Assembly: GCA_020638465.1 (NCBI GenBank)
Contig: JACKIM010000002.1
Span: forward strand, 1,922,001 to 1,986,000
From: Geminicoccaceae bacterium
Lineage (GTDB): Bacteria > Pseudomonadota > Alphaproteobacteria > Geminicoccales > Geminicoccaceae
Reading direction: 5' to 3'
Length of the DNA stretch: 64,000 nucleotides
Below, one piece after another: positions 1 to 7,517 of the stretch. The stretch's first letter is position 1; every line of letters begins with the position of its first letter. Made by a program: the position numbers and the translations under genes. The notes beneath the pieces were generated by a model. That model had not been told where the DNA came from. It ran no database searches and was given only the letters and a program-made list of their open reading frames with translations.

Positions 1-731
1 ATATCACCGAAACGGCAGGCGAAGACCTGCGCAAGTTGCGCCGGCGCATGCAGATCATCTTCCAGGACCCGTATGCCTCGCTCGATCCGCGCAAGCGCGT
101 GCGCGACATCCTCGCTGAAGCCCGCATCATCCACGGCCTGCCCGCCGACCGCGGCACCATCCTCGAACTGCTGGAGAAGGTGGGACTGGGTCGCGAACAT
201 CTCGACCGCTACCCGCACGAGTTCTCCGGCGGCCAGCGCCAGCGCATCGGCATCGCCCGCGCCCTTGCCGTCGGCCCCGAGCTGATCGTCGCCGACGAGC
301 CCGTTTCCGCCCTCGACGTCTCGATCCAGGCCCAGATCGTCAACCTGCTCTGCGACCTCCAGCGCGACCTTGACCTCACCATGCTCTTCATCGGCCACGA
401 TCTTTCCGTGATCGAGCATGTCTCCAACCGTGTCATGGTACTCTATCTGGGCCGGGTCATGGAACTGGCTCCGGCCGAGACCCTCATGCGCCGCCCACGC
501 CATCCCTATACCGAGGCCCTGCTGTCCGCAGCACCAACCATCGACCCGGCTTCCCGGCGCGAGCGCATCATCCTCAAGGGCGATCAGCCGAGCCCGGCCA
601 ATCCGCCCTCCGGCTGCGTCTTCCGCACCCGCTGCGCCTACGCACGGCCGGAATGCGCCGGCACCGTGCCGCCGCTGACCGAAACCGAACCCGGCCACTT
701 CAGGGCCTGCATCCGCGACGACGTCCCCTGA
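1..731 (+). CDS. Dipeptide/oligopeptide ABC transporter ATP-binding protein, C-terminal part (DppF/OppF-like)
   Basis: The reading frame is already open at base 3, so the gene is cut by the window start and lacks its Walker A region. What remains shows a Q-loop (IIFQDPYASLDPR), the ABC signature FSGGQRQR, Walker B followed by the D-loop (LIVADEPVSALD) and the switch histidine (FIGHDLSV). The C-terminus has the oligopeptide-type tail, with SGCVFRTRC matching the oligo_HPY extension of DppD/DppF/OppD/OppF. It would energise uptake of peptides or related solutes at the inner face of the cytoplasmic membrane, usually as a heterodimer with a DppD-like partner that must lie upstream of the window. 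The Q-loop wording fits the F-type rather than the D-type subunit. Substrate cannot be told from this fragment. Confidence 0.93.
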   Translation, partial: ITETAGEDLRKLRRRMQIIFQDPYASLDPRKRVRDILAEARIIHGLPADRGTILELLEKVGLGREHLDRYPHEFSGGQRQRIGIARALAVGPELIVADEPVSALDVSIQAQIVNLLCDLQRDLDLTMLFIGHDLSVIEHVSNRVMVLYLGRVMELAPAETLMRRPRHPYTEALLSAAPTIDPASRRERIILKGDQPSPANPPSGCVFRTRCAYARPECAGTVPPLTETEPGHFRACIRDDVP

Positions 732-784
732 CCTTCGTCCATCGGATCGCCATGCCCGAGACGACGATCCCGTCCGGCACCATC

Positions 785-1291
785 TCACCCCATCCCCGGC
801 ATGAACGGCAGGTCGGTCGGCTCGGGCCTCGTGCCGGCCGCCGTCAGCATGGCGTGGGCCTGGCCGCGATGGTGGGTCTGGTGGTTGAAGAAATGCACGA
901 CGAGCAGCGAGACCGGGCGGCTGACCTCGCGGCCCAGCGCTCCGGAAAACCAGGTAAGCTCCCCCACCAGATCATTGTCGCCGACGGAACTCGCCCATGA
1001 GGTGATGTCGGCATCGGTGACCCGCCGCTCCAGCTTGTAGGTTGGCCAGTCGGGAGCCAGGTGGACCGACCCCTGAATTCCCGATTCGGGAGCCGGCAGA
1101 TCGGTGAATCGCGACAGCCAGGTCCGGTCGCCCCACAACAGGTGGTTGAGCGTCGCCTGAATGGATCCGAAGAACGCGCCCCGGTCCTGAAGGCGGGCCT
1201 CGTCGTCCAGCCTGCCCGCGGCGGCAATCAGGCTCTCGTTCTGCCATACCGAATAACGGGCCATCACCCGCACATAACCGGCATCGATCAT
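785..1291 (-). CDS. DinB family protein (metal-binding four-helix bundle)
   Basis: 168 residues, the usual size of DinB/DUF664-type proteins. The fold typically carries a three-histidine metal site, and suitable residues are visible: H50 in NHLLWGD and H137/H141 in HFFNHQTHHRGQ. The C-terminal motif with closely spaced histidines is characteristic of the group. Members include thiol-dependent transferases (bacillithiol or mycothiol type) and many proteins of unknown role, often stress-induced. Nothing nearby identifies a substrate. It is convergent with the ABC gene, ending about 55 bases from its stop. The start at 1291 has a short purine-rich stretch upstream (AAGGGACGGGTGGAGG), which fits a ribosome binding site. 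Family assignment is good; function is unknown. Confidence 0.85.
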   Translation of the reverse strand: MIDAGYVRVMARYSVWQNESLIAAAGRLDDEARLQDRGAFFGSIQATLNHLLWGDRTWLSRFTDLPAPESGIQGSVHLAPDWPTYKLERRVTDADITSWASSVGDNDLVGELTWFSGALGREVSRPVSLLVVHFFNHQTHHRGQAHAMLTAAGTRPEPTDLPFMPGMG

Positions 1292-1431
1292 CCCACACCT
1301 CCACCCGTCCCTTTACAAGGAGAATTCCAGCACAACTCCCCCCTTGCCGCCAGTCCGTACGCGGCGCATCGTACCGCCGTTTCAAGGGGGAACGGGTTCA
1401 ACAGAGATCGGGCCATCGGAGGATCGCGAAC

Positions 1432-2112
1432 ATGACCGGCACAAGCAGGACCGCAGTCGTAACCGGAGGCGGCAAGGGCATTGGCCTCGCCATTGCCGAA
1501 CGCCTGAGGGCCGACGGCGTCCACGTGCAAAGCTGGGACATCGACGGGCATCCCTCCATCGACGTGTGCGACAGCGCACAACTGGAGCGCGCGGCCGCCT
1601 CGATGGAACGCATCGACATCCTCGTGTGCAATGCCGGCATCGCCGGACCCACGGGGCCGCTCGACACCTACCCGATCGACACCTTCCGCCAGATCGTCGA
1701 CATCGACCTCGTGGGTGTATTCCTCACCTGCCGTGCGGTCGTGCCGCTGATGCGCCGTCAGGGATATGGCCGGATCGTCAACATCGCCTCGCTGGCCGGC
1801 AAGGAAGGCACTCCCAATGCCGCCGCCTACAGTGCCGCCAAGGCCGGCGTGATCGCGCTGACCAAGTCGCTGGGCAAGGAGCTTGCGGGAACCGGTATCC
1901 TCGTCAATGCCGTCGCACCGGCCGCGGTCGCGACCGACCTGCTTGCCCAGATGAGCGAGGAACATGTCGCCACGATGATTGCCAAGTCGCCGCTCGGGCG
2001 GCTGGGCACGGTCGAGGAGGTTGCCGAAATCACCGCATGGCTCGCCAGCGACCGCTGCACCTTCAACACCGCATCGGTCTTCGACCTGTCGGGCGGCCGT
2101 GCCACGTACTGA
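1432..2112 (+). CDS. SDR family NAD(P)-dependent oxidoreductase (FabG-like)
   Basis: 226 residues, slightly shorter than the usual 245-250 of classical short-chain dehydrogenases. The cofactor motif TGGGKGIG is at residues 11-18, the structural CNAG motif at about 66-69, the catalytic serine in NIAS at 120 and the catalytic YSAAK (Y133, K137). The loop after the first beta strand is short, which accounts for the length. A glycine-rich cofactor loop with a basic residue (K15) is compatible with NADPH, but this is not decisive. The C-terminus ends with the usual FDLSGGR substrate-loop segment. It reduces or oxidises an unidentified alcohol or ketone in the cytosol. It sits alone between convergent genes and has no clear operon partner. 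Confidence 0.92.
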   Translation: MTGTSRTAVVTGGGKGIGLAIAERLRADGVHVQSWDIDGHPSIDVCDSAQLERAAASMERIDILVCNAGIAGPTGPLDTYPIDTFRQIVDIDLVGVFLTCRAVVPLMRRQGYGRIVNIASLAGKEGTPNAAAYSAAKAGVIALTKSLGKELAGTGILVNAVAPAAVATDLLAQMSEEHVATMIAKSPLGRLGTVEEVAEITAWLASDRCTFNTASVFDLSGGRATY

Positions 2113-2194
2113 CGGGAAAGGAAGGAAGGTCCGGGACAAGGGGACCGGTTCCGGCGAGGCAGGAACGGACCTCGGGTCCGCCCCTGCCCACGGC

Positions 2195-2210
2195 ACCGGA
2201 CATGTCCGGT
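2195..2210. repeat. Perfect 16-base palindrome
   Basis: ACCGGACATGTCCGGT reads the same on both strands. It lies between the stops of the convergent SDR gene and the orphan gene that ends at 2235. There is no run of T on either side, so it is not a standard intrinsic terminator. It could be a protein-binding palindrome or a weak bidirectional stem. Confidence 0.4.
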
Positions 2211-2234
2211 CAGGGCATCCCGGACGCCCTCAAG

Positions 2235-2918
2235 TCACGGAAGCACATTCGTGCAGCTCGCATTGACGATGCCCTTGACATCGATGCGCGAGCTGTTCCC
2301 CGCCCCATCGTTCGCGATGATGGGATACTTGAAAATCCACGTACCGCCTCCGCTGATGGAAATGCTGTCCGTTGCCTGGAATGACCCGATGATCGTACCG
2401 AGTGGATCCTCGATATTGCTTGTCAGGTTGATTTCGAACTCGCTGGAAAATCCGCAACCGTCTTCGATTGCGCCCCGGTAAATCATGGTATGATATTCCA
2501 GGTTCCAGCATCGGCCTGGCGGCGGCACTACATAGTAGACGAAATCATCCGGGTATTGATGCGTTGCCTGCGCCCCTTTCGTGAACCAGCTTATGAAGGC
2601 AAGGGGTCCGCTTGCCCCGATGCCTTGTCCGCTGAGAGCGGTATTGCATATCCGCTGGACGATCATGGTTACCGAGCGATGGGGAACCGGTGGTCCGGGG
2701 GGGAGAATATCAAGGACGAGGTTCTGGCCAACACCATTGGCCGACAGGGCATCGGTTTGCTGAATATCCTGTCTGGCCTGCGGCAGGTTCTCCGGCAACT
2801 TCATGTCGGGGCAAGCCAGACGAAGAAGAGCGGAATTCAGGTCGGAAACAGATTGCGAAAATAATTCGAGATTTCCCTGTTCCAGCCCCAGCGAAGCCCT
2901 TTCGGATTTATCACTCAT
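2235..2918 (-). CDS. Hypothetical protein, orphan in a low-GC patch
   Basis: I do not recognise this protein. It has 227 residues from ATG 2918. A second ATG six codons upstream (2936) is possible, but 2918 has AAAGG about ten bases before it. There is no signal peptide or membrane segment. The N-terminal third is polar and helical-looking; a proline-rich piece (LPPGPPVPHRS) follows. The C-terminal half is rich in beta-prone stretches, Gly, Ser and aromatic residues (YHTMIYRGAIEDGCGF, SISISGGGTWIFKYP) and looks like a small beta-sandwich. Four cysteines lie in the second half. Base composition is clearly lower in GC than in neighbouring genes, and the upstream 340 bases are AT-rich. This suggests acquisition by transfer. 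Function unknown. Confidence 0.6.
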   Translation of the reverse strand: MSDKSERASLGLEQGNLELFSQSVSDLNSALLRLACPDMKLPENLPQARQDIQQTDALSANGVGQNLVLDILPPGPPVPHRSVTMIVQRICNTALSGQGIGASGPLAFISWFTKGAQATHQYPDDFVYYVVPPPGRCWNLEYHTMIYRGAIEDGCGFSSEFEINLTSNIEDPLGTIIGSFQATDSISISGGGTWIFKYPIIANDGAGNSSRIDVKGIVNASCTNVLP

Positions 2919-2936
2919 TTTGAGTCTGCCTTTCAT

Positions 2937-3262
2937 TACAATTCGAATTATCAGAATTTATCCAGACACAAGATCATCATCTTTTTTTTACGAAGACCAT
3001 GATGTTCAGAATTTCATCAAGAATAAGAATAAAGACTCGATCTTATGCAACTTACGGTTCTAATGACTTTATTTCAAAGTCCAGATGAATTTATCTTAGT
3101 TTTTCTTGCAAGAACATCCCCCGAATGGGATAGTTTTGATTTTTTTATTGCCGAAAATAATCATGAAAGGTGCCGATAGAAGGACAGTCTAGGCTCCTGT
3201 CATGGATTTCTATGAAAATATTCCTTGACTCTCACACTGCCCTTGTATCATAACCTCCCCCC
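2937..3262. other. AT-rich intergenic region, no gene seen
   Basis: About 325 bases with several A/T runs, in sharp contrast to the GC-rich surroundings. It separates two divergent orphan genes, so it should hold both promoters. I see no convincing reading frame, tRNA or long hairpin. A possible -35/-10 pair for the plus-strand gene lies at its right end. Confidence 0.5.
3225..3251 (+). promoter_or_regulatory. Possible sigma-70 promoter of the 3263 gene
   Basis: TTGACT (3225-3230) and TATCAT (3246-3251) are separated by 15 bases, shorter than the optimum of 17. Transcription would begin almost at the ATG at 3263. No Shine-Dalgarno sequence precedes that ATG, so the mRNA could be leaderless. 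This is inference from sequence only. Confidence 0.3.
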
Positions 3263-4039
3263 ATGTCCCATACCCCCGCCACACCCCCCATATTGCCGCG
3301 CAAACTCGCCGGCCGGGTCTTTCGCTGGGGCGCGCCTCGTTTCCTGAAGGTGTGCTGGCTGGTGGCGACCGGGCGGCGCGGGGTGCTGGCGGGGTCGACG
3401 GTCCGGCTTGATATGGCGGAGGTCGACGGGCTGGAACATCTGCCGCATGTGGCGGGTGTCCTGTCGGCGATGCGGGCGGGACTATCCCCACATGGTGGTC
3501 ATGGCCTCCGGGCGATCCTCCACCGCCTGCTGCTGTTCCACTCCCGCGACTGGTTCCGCCAGTTGCAGGACAACTCCCTGGCGCAATCCGTCGCATCGGC
3601 GGATGGTGCCGAAAGGGCATGGCTGGATCGTGCCGGACGCAGGGGAATGGGGAATGTCATCACCTCGCTGCTGAAGTCGGTGGCCAGAGGGATCGACGTG
3701 CCGGATGTCTGCCCGGTGCCATGGTCGCTCACGAAGGACACTCCCGGAGCGGCGAAACCCGCAAGGGTGAGGAAATCCCGCAGCGAGGAGGAAAGGCTCC
3801 GCGCCAGGGGACGGTCCCGCCTGCTCAAAAGTCTCCACGAGCATATCCTCGACGCGATGATGACGACCCCGCAGTCGGGTGCGTTTGCCATCTTCGCGCC
3901 GGACGAGCTGCGCCTGATCCGCGCGCTCCCGCCCGGCGATTTCCCCGACCTGCCGCCGCCGCCCGTGCCGGCGAGGCGACCGCTACCGGTCTGCAAACCC
4001 CACCCCGTATTCGGAAAATCGCTCTCCGGCATCCCCTGA
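3263..4039 (+). CDS. Hypothetical protein, basic, proline-rich C-terminus
   Basis: 258 residues that I cannot assign to a family. The protein is rich in Arg, Leu and His. It contains a hydrophobic but short N-terminal stretch (FLKVCWLVATGRRGVLAG), too weak for a clear transmembrane segment. In the middle there is a highly charged segment (RVRKSRSEEERLRARGRSR, about residues 170-188), and the C-terminus is proline-rich (DLPPPPVPARRPLP). Codon third positions are strongly GC, as in the chromosome at large, which favours this strand and frame. The ATG at 3263 has no ribosome binding site in front of it. No partner gene is adjacent: it is divergent from the 2235 gene and convergent with the DUF3108 gene. 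Confidence 0.5.
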   Translation: MSHTPATPPILPRKLAGRVFRWGAPRFLKVCWLVATGRRGVLAGSTVRLDMAEVDGLEHLPHVAGVLSAMRAGLSPHGGHGLRAILHRLLLFHSRDWFRQLQDNSLAQSVASADGAERAWLDRAGRRGMGNVITSLLKSVARGIDVPDVCPVPWSLTKDTPGAAKPARVRKSRSEEERLRARGRSRLLKSLHEHILDAMMTTPQSGAFAIFAPDELRLIRALPPGDFPDLPPPPVPARRPLPVCKPHPVFGKSLSGIP

Positions 4040-4119
4040 CGCCTTCGTGTGAGTCTATTCTACAGTGGAATTGGTGGGGTTGGAGGAGGCGCCCCTTTTC
4101 GACCTTCCTTAACAGCGTG

Positions 4120-4923
4120 TTAACGGACCGTCATCTCGACGAGCCGCGTGACGACGGTGCCCCAGCGGGTCTCGGCCTGGATGATGGCCGGAATGGCGTA
4201 GCCGGGGATGAGATTGTCGACGAGCCGGGCCGTGACGGTCCGTTCCCTGCCAGTCCTTTCATCCTCCTCGTCATCGTCGTCATCATCCTTGCGGGCGCCG
4301 GCCAGGAGTTCGCCGCCGATCCGGCAGGCAAGGGCCGGTTGCTGCGGGGTTTCGGGGATCGGCGACACCGGCTCGCGTTCGACGCCGCAGTCGATGTCCA
4401 GCTGCAGGACGCGCTTGCCGTCGAAGGTGTCGCCCTGCAGGTTGACGCCCGGACCGAGGCGGGCGAGCGCATCGATGGCAAAGGCGAGCGGGTCGGGACC
4501 GTGCTGCAGCTCCGGTGGAACCGGTTCGTGCTCGGCGGCGATTTCCGCGGATATCTCGCCTTGCAGGATCCGGCCGGCGGCATCGAAGGTCAGCGACCAG
4601 TCCTGTTCCTGGTCGTTGAAGGCACGGCTGGCCGCGAACCGGGTCGTGACCGGGCGTCCCGCTTCGAGGCCGGTGGTGCTGGTGATCGTCGAGCGGTAGG
4701 TGAAGAACCAGTCCAGCGCGCCGGCGGTCCGGCTGTCGAGGCGCAAGGCCCGACCACTGGCGTCAGTTTTCACGTTGACGAGGATTTCGCCAACCGTGAG
4801 GCCGGTCCATCGGACCTCGTAGCGGGCGGTGGCATCGACCGGCTCCGGTGGCGGAGGCCCGTCGGCGGCGATCGCGGTCGTTGCCCGGACGGCAACCAGT
4901 ATGGCCGTGACGGCGCGGAGCAT
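4120..4923 (-). CDS. DUF3108 domain exported protein
   Basis: 267 residues from ATG 4923, which has AAGGGA nine bases upstream. The frame stays open upstream into the GNAT gene, but there is no support for that extension. The N-terminus (MLRAVTAILVAVRATTAIAA) is a Sec-type signal peptide with AIA-A as likely cleavage site. The mature part begins with ARYEVRWTGLTVGEILVNV, the usual opening beta strands of DUF3108, a periplasmic beta-rich family of unknown function related to the lipid-binding-like YceI/LolA type folds. An uninterrupted acidic run (DDDDDDEEDE) near residues 212-221 sits in a loop and is unusual. The gene follows the GNAT gene on the same strand after 37 bases, so the two may be co-transcribed. 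Confidence 0.82.
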   Translation of the reverse strand: MLRAVTAILVAVRATTAIAADGPPPPEPVDATARYEVRWTGLTVGEILVNVKTDASGRALRLDSRTAGALDWFFTYRSTITSTTGLEAGRPVTTRFAASRAFNDQEQDWSLTFDAAGRILQGEISAEIAAEHEPVPPELQHGPDPLAFAIDALARLGPGVNLQGDTFDGKRVLQLDIDCGVEREPVSPIPETPQQPALACRIGGELLAGARKDDDDDDEEDERTGRERTVTARLVDNLIPGYAIPAIIQAETRWGTVVTRLVEMTVR

Positions 4924-4960
4924 CGGCGGTCCCTTCCTCGTCGTTCCGTGCGGCTGCGGG

Positions 4961-5734
4961 TCAGGCCCTGCCTTCGCCGAGCTGGCGGTAGTGATAGCCG
5001 TAAATGCGTTCGAAGCCGAGTGAACCGTAGAGGTTGATGGCGGGCTGGTTGTCGTCCTCGACCTGGAGGTAGAAGCGGCGCGCACCCATGCCATGCGCCC
5101 AGATGCCGAGCCGAGCCATCAGCGCGCGGGCCAGCCCCCGGCGGCGGAAGGCCGGGTCGGTGCGGACGCTGAAGATGCCGGCCAGTTCGCCATCGGCCAC
5201 GCACAGGCCGCCGGCGCGGGCGATACCGTCCAGCGTGATGACGGCGAAGGTCAGCGGCCGGCGGATCCGGGCGAAGACGGCCGCGCGGTCCCCGCGGACC
5301 CGGGCGGACCAGAGCGGGTCGCAGATGATGTTCATCACCAGGGCCGTGGCCCGCCCTTCGAGCAGCACATCTCCGCCGCGGATATCGGCGCTTGCGGCGT
5401 CGGCGGATATCGGCGCCGTCATGACGCCGGTGGGGGTGATGGCAGCGTAGCCATGTCCGGCGAGCCTGTCGTCGAGGTCTCCCGGCTCGACATGGCTCGC
5501 CAGATGGAAACAGGGCGGAATGGAACGTGCACGATACCATGCCTCGACATGGTCGATGGCGGCGTCGAGCCCCCTGCCCCGCGGATCGTCGAAATACAGG
5601 GTCGAGACGGAGTTGAGCCGGCGCGAGCGCCCGCCGCCGGCACGCATGAGCCACCCGCGGTGCGGGGCGGTCTCGACCGGTGGCCAGGCCAGCATGGCGG
5701 CCTTCTCGATGGTCTTGAGTTCGTCCGGGTTCAT
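4961..5734 (-). CDS. GNAT family N-acetyltransferase
   Basis: 257 residues from ATG 5734. The N-terminal half (LAWPP.E.....GWLMRAGGG.SRRLNS) is the diverged lobe seen in a two-lobed group of GNAT proteins. The C-terminal half holds the acetyl-CoA site: the beta4/alpha3 element IFSVRTDPAFRRRGLARALM matches the V-x-P-x-x-R-x-x-G-x-G/A signature. The motif B region ending NQPAINLYGSLGFERIYGYHYR is typical of the family. It should transfer an acetyl group to an amine of unknown identity in the cytosol. An upstream in-frame ATG at 5779 would add 15 residues, but it lies before conserved sequence and lacks a better ribosome binding site. It is divergent from the flavin reductase fusion gene. Confidence 0.88.
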   Translation of the reverse strand: MNPDELKTIEKAAMLAWPPVETAPHRGWLMRAGGGRSRRLNSVSTLYFDDPRGRGLDAAIDHVEAWYRARSIPPCFHLASHVEPGDLDDRLAGHGYAAITPTGVMTAPISADAASADIRGGDVLLEGRATALVMNIICDPLWSARVRGDRAAVFARIRRPLTFAVITLDGIARAGGLCVADGELAGIFSVRTDPAFRRRGLARALMARLGIWAHGMGARRFYLQVEDDNQPAINLYGSLGFERIYGYHYRQLGEGRA

Positions 5735-5857
5735 GTCTGTCTCGAATTCCACGAAAGTCGGCTGGCAGGTTTCGCGCACGTCATGACCTTGGTGATGCCC
5801 GCCGGCGCAGTTCCTGCTAGCAAGGAGTGGGGGCGGTGGCGAGGATCATGGAAGGCG

Positions 5858-7030
5858 ATGGCTGAAAAGGATGCAAGGCGGCGTTTCATCGACGGCATGA
5901 GCAATGCGGCTGCATCGGTGAGCGTGGTGACGACGGATGGCCCGGCTGGACGCGTCGGCGTCACGGTGTCCGCCATGTCGTCGGTATCCGCCGATTCGCC
6001 GAAGCCGTCCCTGCTGATCTGCGTGCACGAGGCCAGCCGGGCATCGACGGCGATCATCAGGAACCGCCGGTTCTGCGTCAACCTGCTGCGGGACGACCAG
6101 TCCTACATCTCGGACGTCTTCGCCGGACGACTCGCGACCCGTGACGGCGACAAGTTCTCGGCCGCCGAATGGATCAACGGAGTCAACGGTACCCCGCGCG
6201 TGGCCGACGGCCTCGTCGCCTTTCATTGCGAGCTCGACCAGCACATGCAGGTGGGTACGCATCATGTCTTCTTCGGAGCCGTGGAGGAAACGGTGGTGGC
6301 CAGTGCCGGCCTGGCGCTGATCTATGCCAACCGCGCCTATGGCTCGCCGGCGCGGCTGCTCGCGGAGCACCTGTCGAGCGAGAATGAGGACGAGGGCACG
6401 TCACTGCGTCTCGGCTGTTTCCAGACATTCGGCCCGGCGCTGCTGCCCCCCCTCCTTGCCAAAATGCAAAAAAACCATCCTGGCATTAATCTCTCTTTGG
6501 TAGAAGGTGACCAACGTAGACTTATGGACAGCCTGCGCGCCGGCGAAATCGAGCTGGCGATGCTCTACGATTTCGACCTCGACGACGAGTTCCACGTCGA
6601 ACCGCTGCAGGATCTGAAGGTCTACGCCCTCATGGCCGGAAGCGACCGCCTCGCCAAAAGGGACGCTGTCCGGCTGGCCGACCTGGCCAGACGCCCGCTG
6701 GTCCTGCTGGATGTCCCCTTGAGCCGCGACTACTTCCTGTCCCTGTTCCGCGACGCCGGGCTGAAGGTCGAGATCGCGTATCGCAGCTCGTCCATCGAGA
6801 TGGTTCGCGGGCTGGTGGGGCATGGCCTCGGTTTCAGCCTGCTCGCCACCCGCCCCTCGTGCAACCTGACCCATGACGGCCGGGCACTGGCATGCCGGCC
6901 CGTCGCCGACGACACGCGGCCGAGCCGGCTGGTGCTGGCACGGATGCGCGGACGCGCGCTCAGCCCGGGTGCAGACATTTTTCGCAACATTTGCCGCGAA
7001 AACCTCGCGAAATTGCAGGAACCGCCATGA
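5858..7030 (+). CDS. Flavin reductase domain fused to LysR-type effector-binding domain
   Basis: 390 residues. Residues 8-163 form an FMN-binding flavin reductase of the HpaC/RutF type: FIDGMSNAAASVSVVTT at the start, TVSAMSSVSADSPKPSLLIC for the flavin-phosphate region, and RFCVNLL. Residues 180-385 match the LysR substrate-binding (type 2 periplasmic-like) domain: SLRLGCFQTFGPALLPPLL, GEIELAMLYDFD, RPLVLLDVPLSRDYF, VRGLVGHGLGFSLLA. No helix-turn-helix is present, so it is not a conventional regulator. The ATG at 5858 is chosen because family homology begins there; ATGs at 5783 and 5795 are in frame too. Its stop overlaps the RidA gene start (ATGA), so the two are translationally coupled. 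A stretch near 6463-6525 uses AT-rich codons unlike the rest. Likely role: reduced-flavin supply with ligand sensing (inference). Confidence 0.88.
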   Translation: MAEKDARRRFIDGMSNAAASVSVVTTDGPAGRVGVTVSAMSSVSADSPKPSLLICVHEASRASTAIIRNRRFCVNLLRDDQSYISDVFAGRLATRDGDKFSAAEWINGVNGTPRVADGLVAFHCELDQHMQVGTHHVFFGAVEETVVASAGLALIYANRAYGSPARLLAEHLSSENEDEGTSLRLGCFQTFGPALLPPLLAKMQKNHPGINLSLVEGDQRRLMDSLRAGEIELAMLYDFDLDDEFHVEPLQDLKVYALMAGSDRLAKRDAVRLADLARRPLVLLDVPLSRDYFLSLFRDAGLKVEIAYRSSSIEMVRGLVGHGLGFSLLATRPSCNLTHDGRALACRPVADDTRPSRLVLARMRGRALSPGADIFRNICRENLAKLQEPP

Positions 7031-7443
7031 TCCACAAGCGCATCCGGACATTCAACACACGCGACACCTATCCCGAACAGAAGCTGGACAACGACCTATG
7101 CCAGACCGTAGTCGCCCGTGGCACCATGGTGTTCGTCCGCGGCCAGGTCGGGCAGGACCTCGACACAGCGCAAAGCGTGTGCATCGGCGACGCCGCGGGA
7201 CAGGCCGAACAGGCGATGCGCAACATCGCCACATTACTGGATGAGGCCGGTTCTCACATGAATCATGTGTGCAAGATCACGATCTACATCACCGACCCGC
7301 GTTATCGCGAGGATGTCTATCGCACCGTCGGCCGGCACCTGAAGGGCGTCTTCCCGGTCTCCACCGGGATCGTGGTCAGCGGACTGGCCCGGCCCGAATG
7401 GCTGGTCGAGGTGGACGCGATCGCCGTCATTCCCGACTGTTAG
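7027..7443 (+). CDS. RidA/YjgF/YER057c/UK114 family protein
   Basis: 138 residues. The family fold is indicated by TMVFVRGQVGQD, the paired helix region QAEQAMRNIATLLDEAGSHMNHVCKITIYITD, and the C-terminal ARPEWLVEVDAIAVIP, which stands in the position of the usual R-x-x-V-E-I/V-x-A-I-A. RidA proteins are trimers that hydrolyse reactive enamine/imine intermediates; relatives such as RutC work in pyrimidine breakdown next to the flavin reductase RutF. The ATG overlaps the stop of the flavin reductase fusion by four bases, so the pair is coupled. This points to a shared pathway in which a flavin-dependent oxygenation gives an unstable amino or imino product. The substrate is unknown, and no oxygenase lies nearby. 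Confidence 0.92.
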   Translation: MIHKRIRTFNTRDTYPEQKLDNDLCQTVVARGTMVFVRGQVGQDLDTAQSVCIGDAAGQAEQAMRNIATLLDEAGSHMNHVCKITIYITDPRYREDVYRTVGRHLKGVFPVSTGIVVSGLARPEWLVEVDAIAVIPDC

Positions 7444-7479
7444 ATCCGGAGCCCTAGTTCCTTGTTCTTGCATCAATTT

Positions 7480-7510
7480 ATCCAGACAGATCAGTATGAT
7501 CTGTCTGGAT
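7480..7510. terminator. Perfect 14-bp stem-loop between convergent genes
   Basis: Left arm ATCCAGACAGATCA (7480-7493), loop GTA, right arm TGATCTGTCTGGAT (7497-7510). The stem is perfect. It sits between the stop of ridA (7443) and the stop of the minus-strand gene at 7518, the expected place for a bidirectional terminator. Neither side has a proper T-run, so termination efficiency is uncertain. Confidence 0.5.
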
Positions 7511-7517
7511 CGATGCC

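Noticed and set aside
1288..2196. Minus-strand frame opposite the SDR gene
   Set aside because: No ribosome binding site or family feature, while SDR motifs on the plus strand are complete.
3499..4032. Minus-strand 177-residue frame opposite the 3263 gene
   Set aside because: Either strand could in principle code here. Third-position GC and the upstream promoter-like pair favour the plus strand, so only that one is listed.
2955..7488. The same 14-mer AATTTATCCAGACA occurs at 2955-2968 and 7475-7488
   Set aside because: A few identical 14-mer pairs are expected by chance in 64 kb, and the two contexts share little else. Not evidence of a repeat family.
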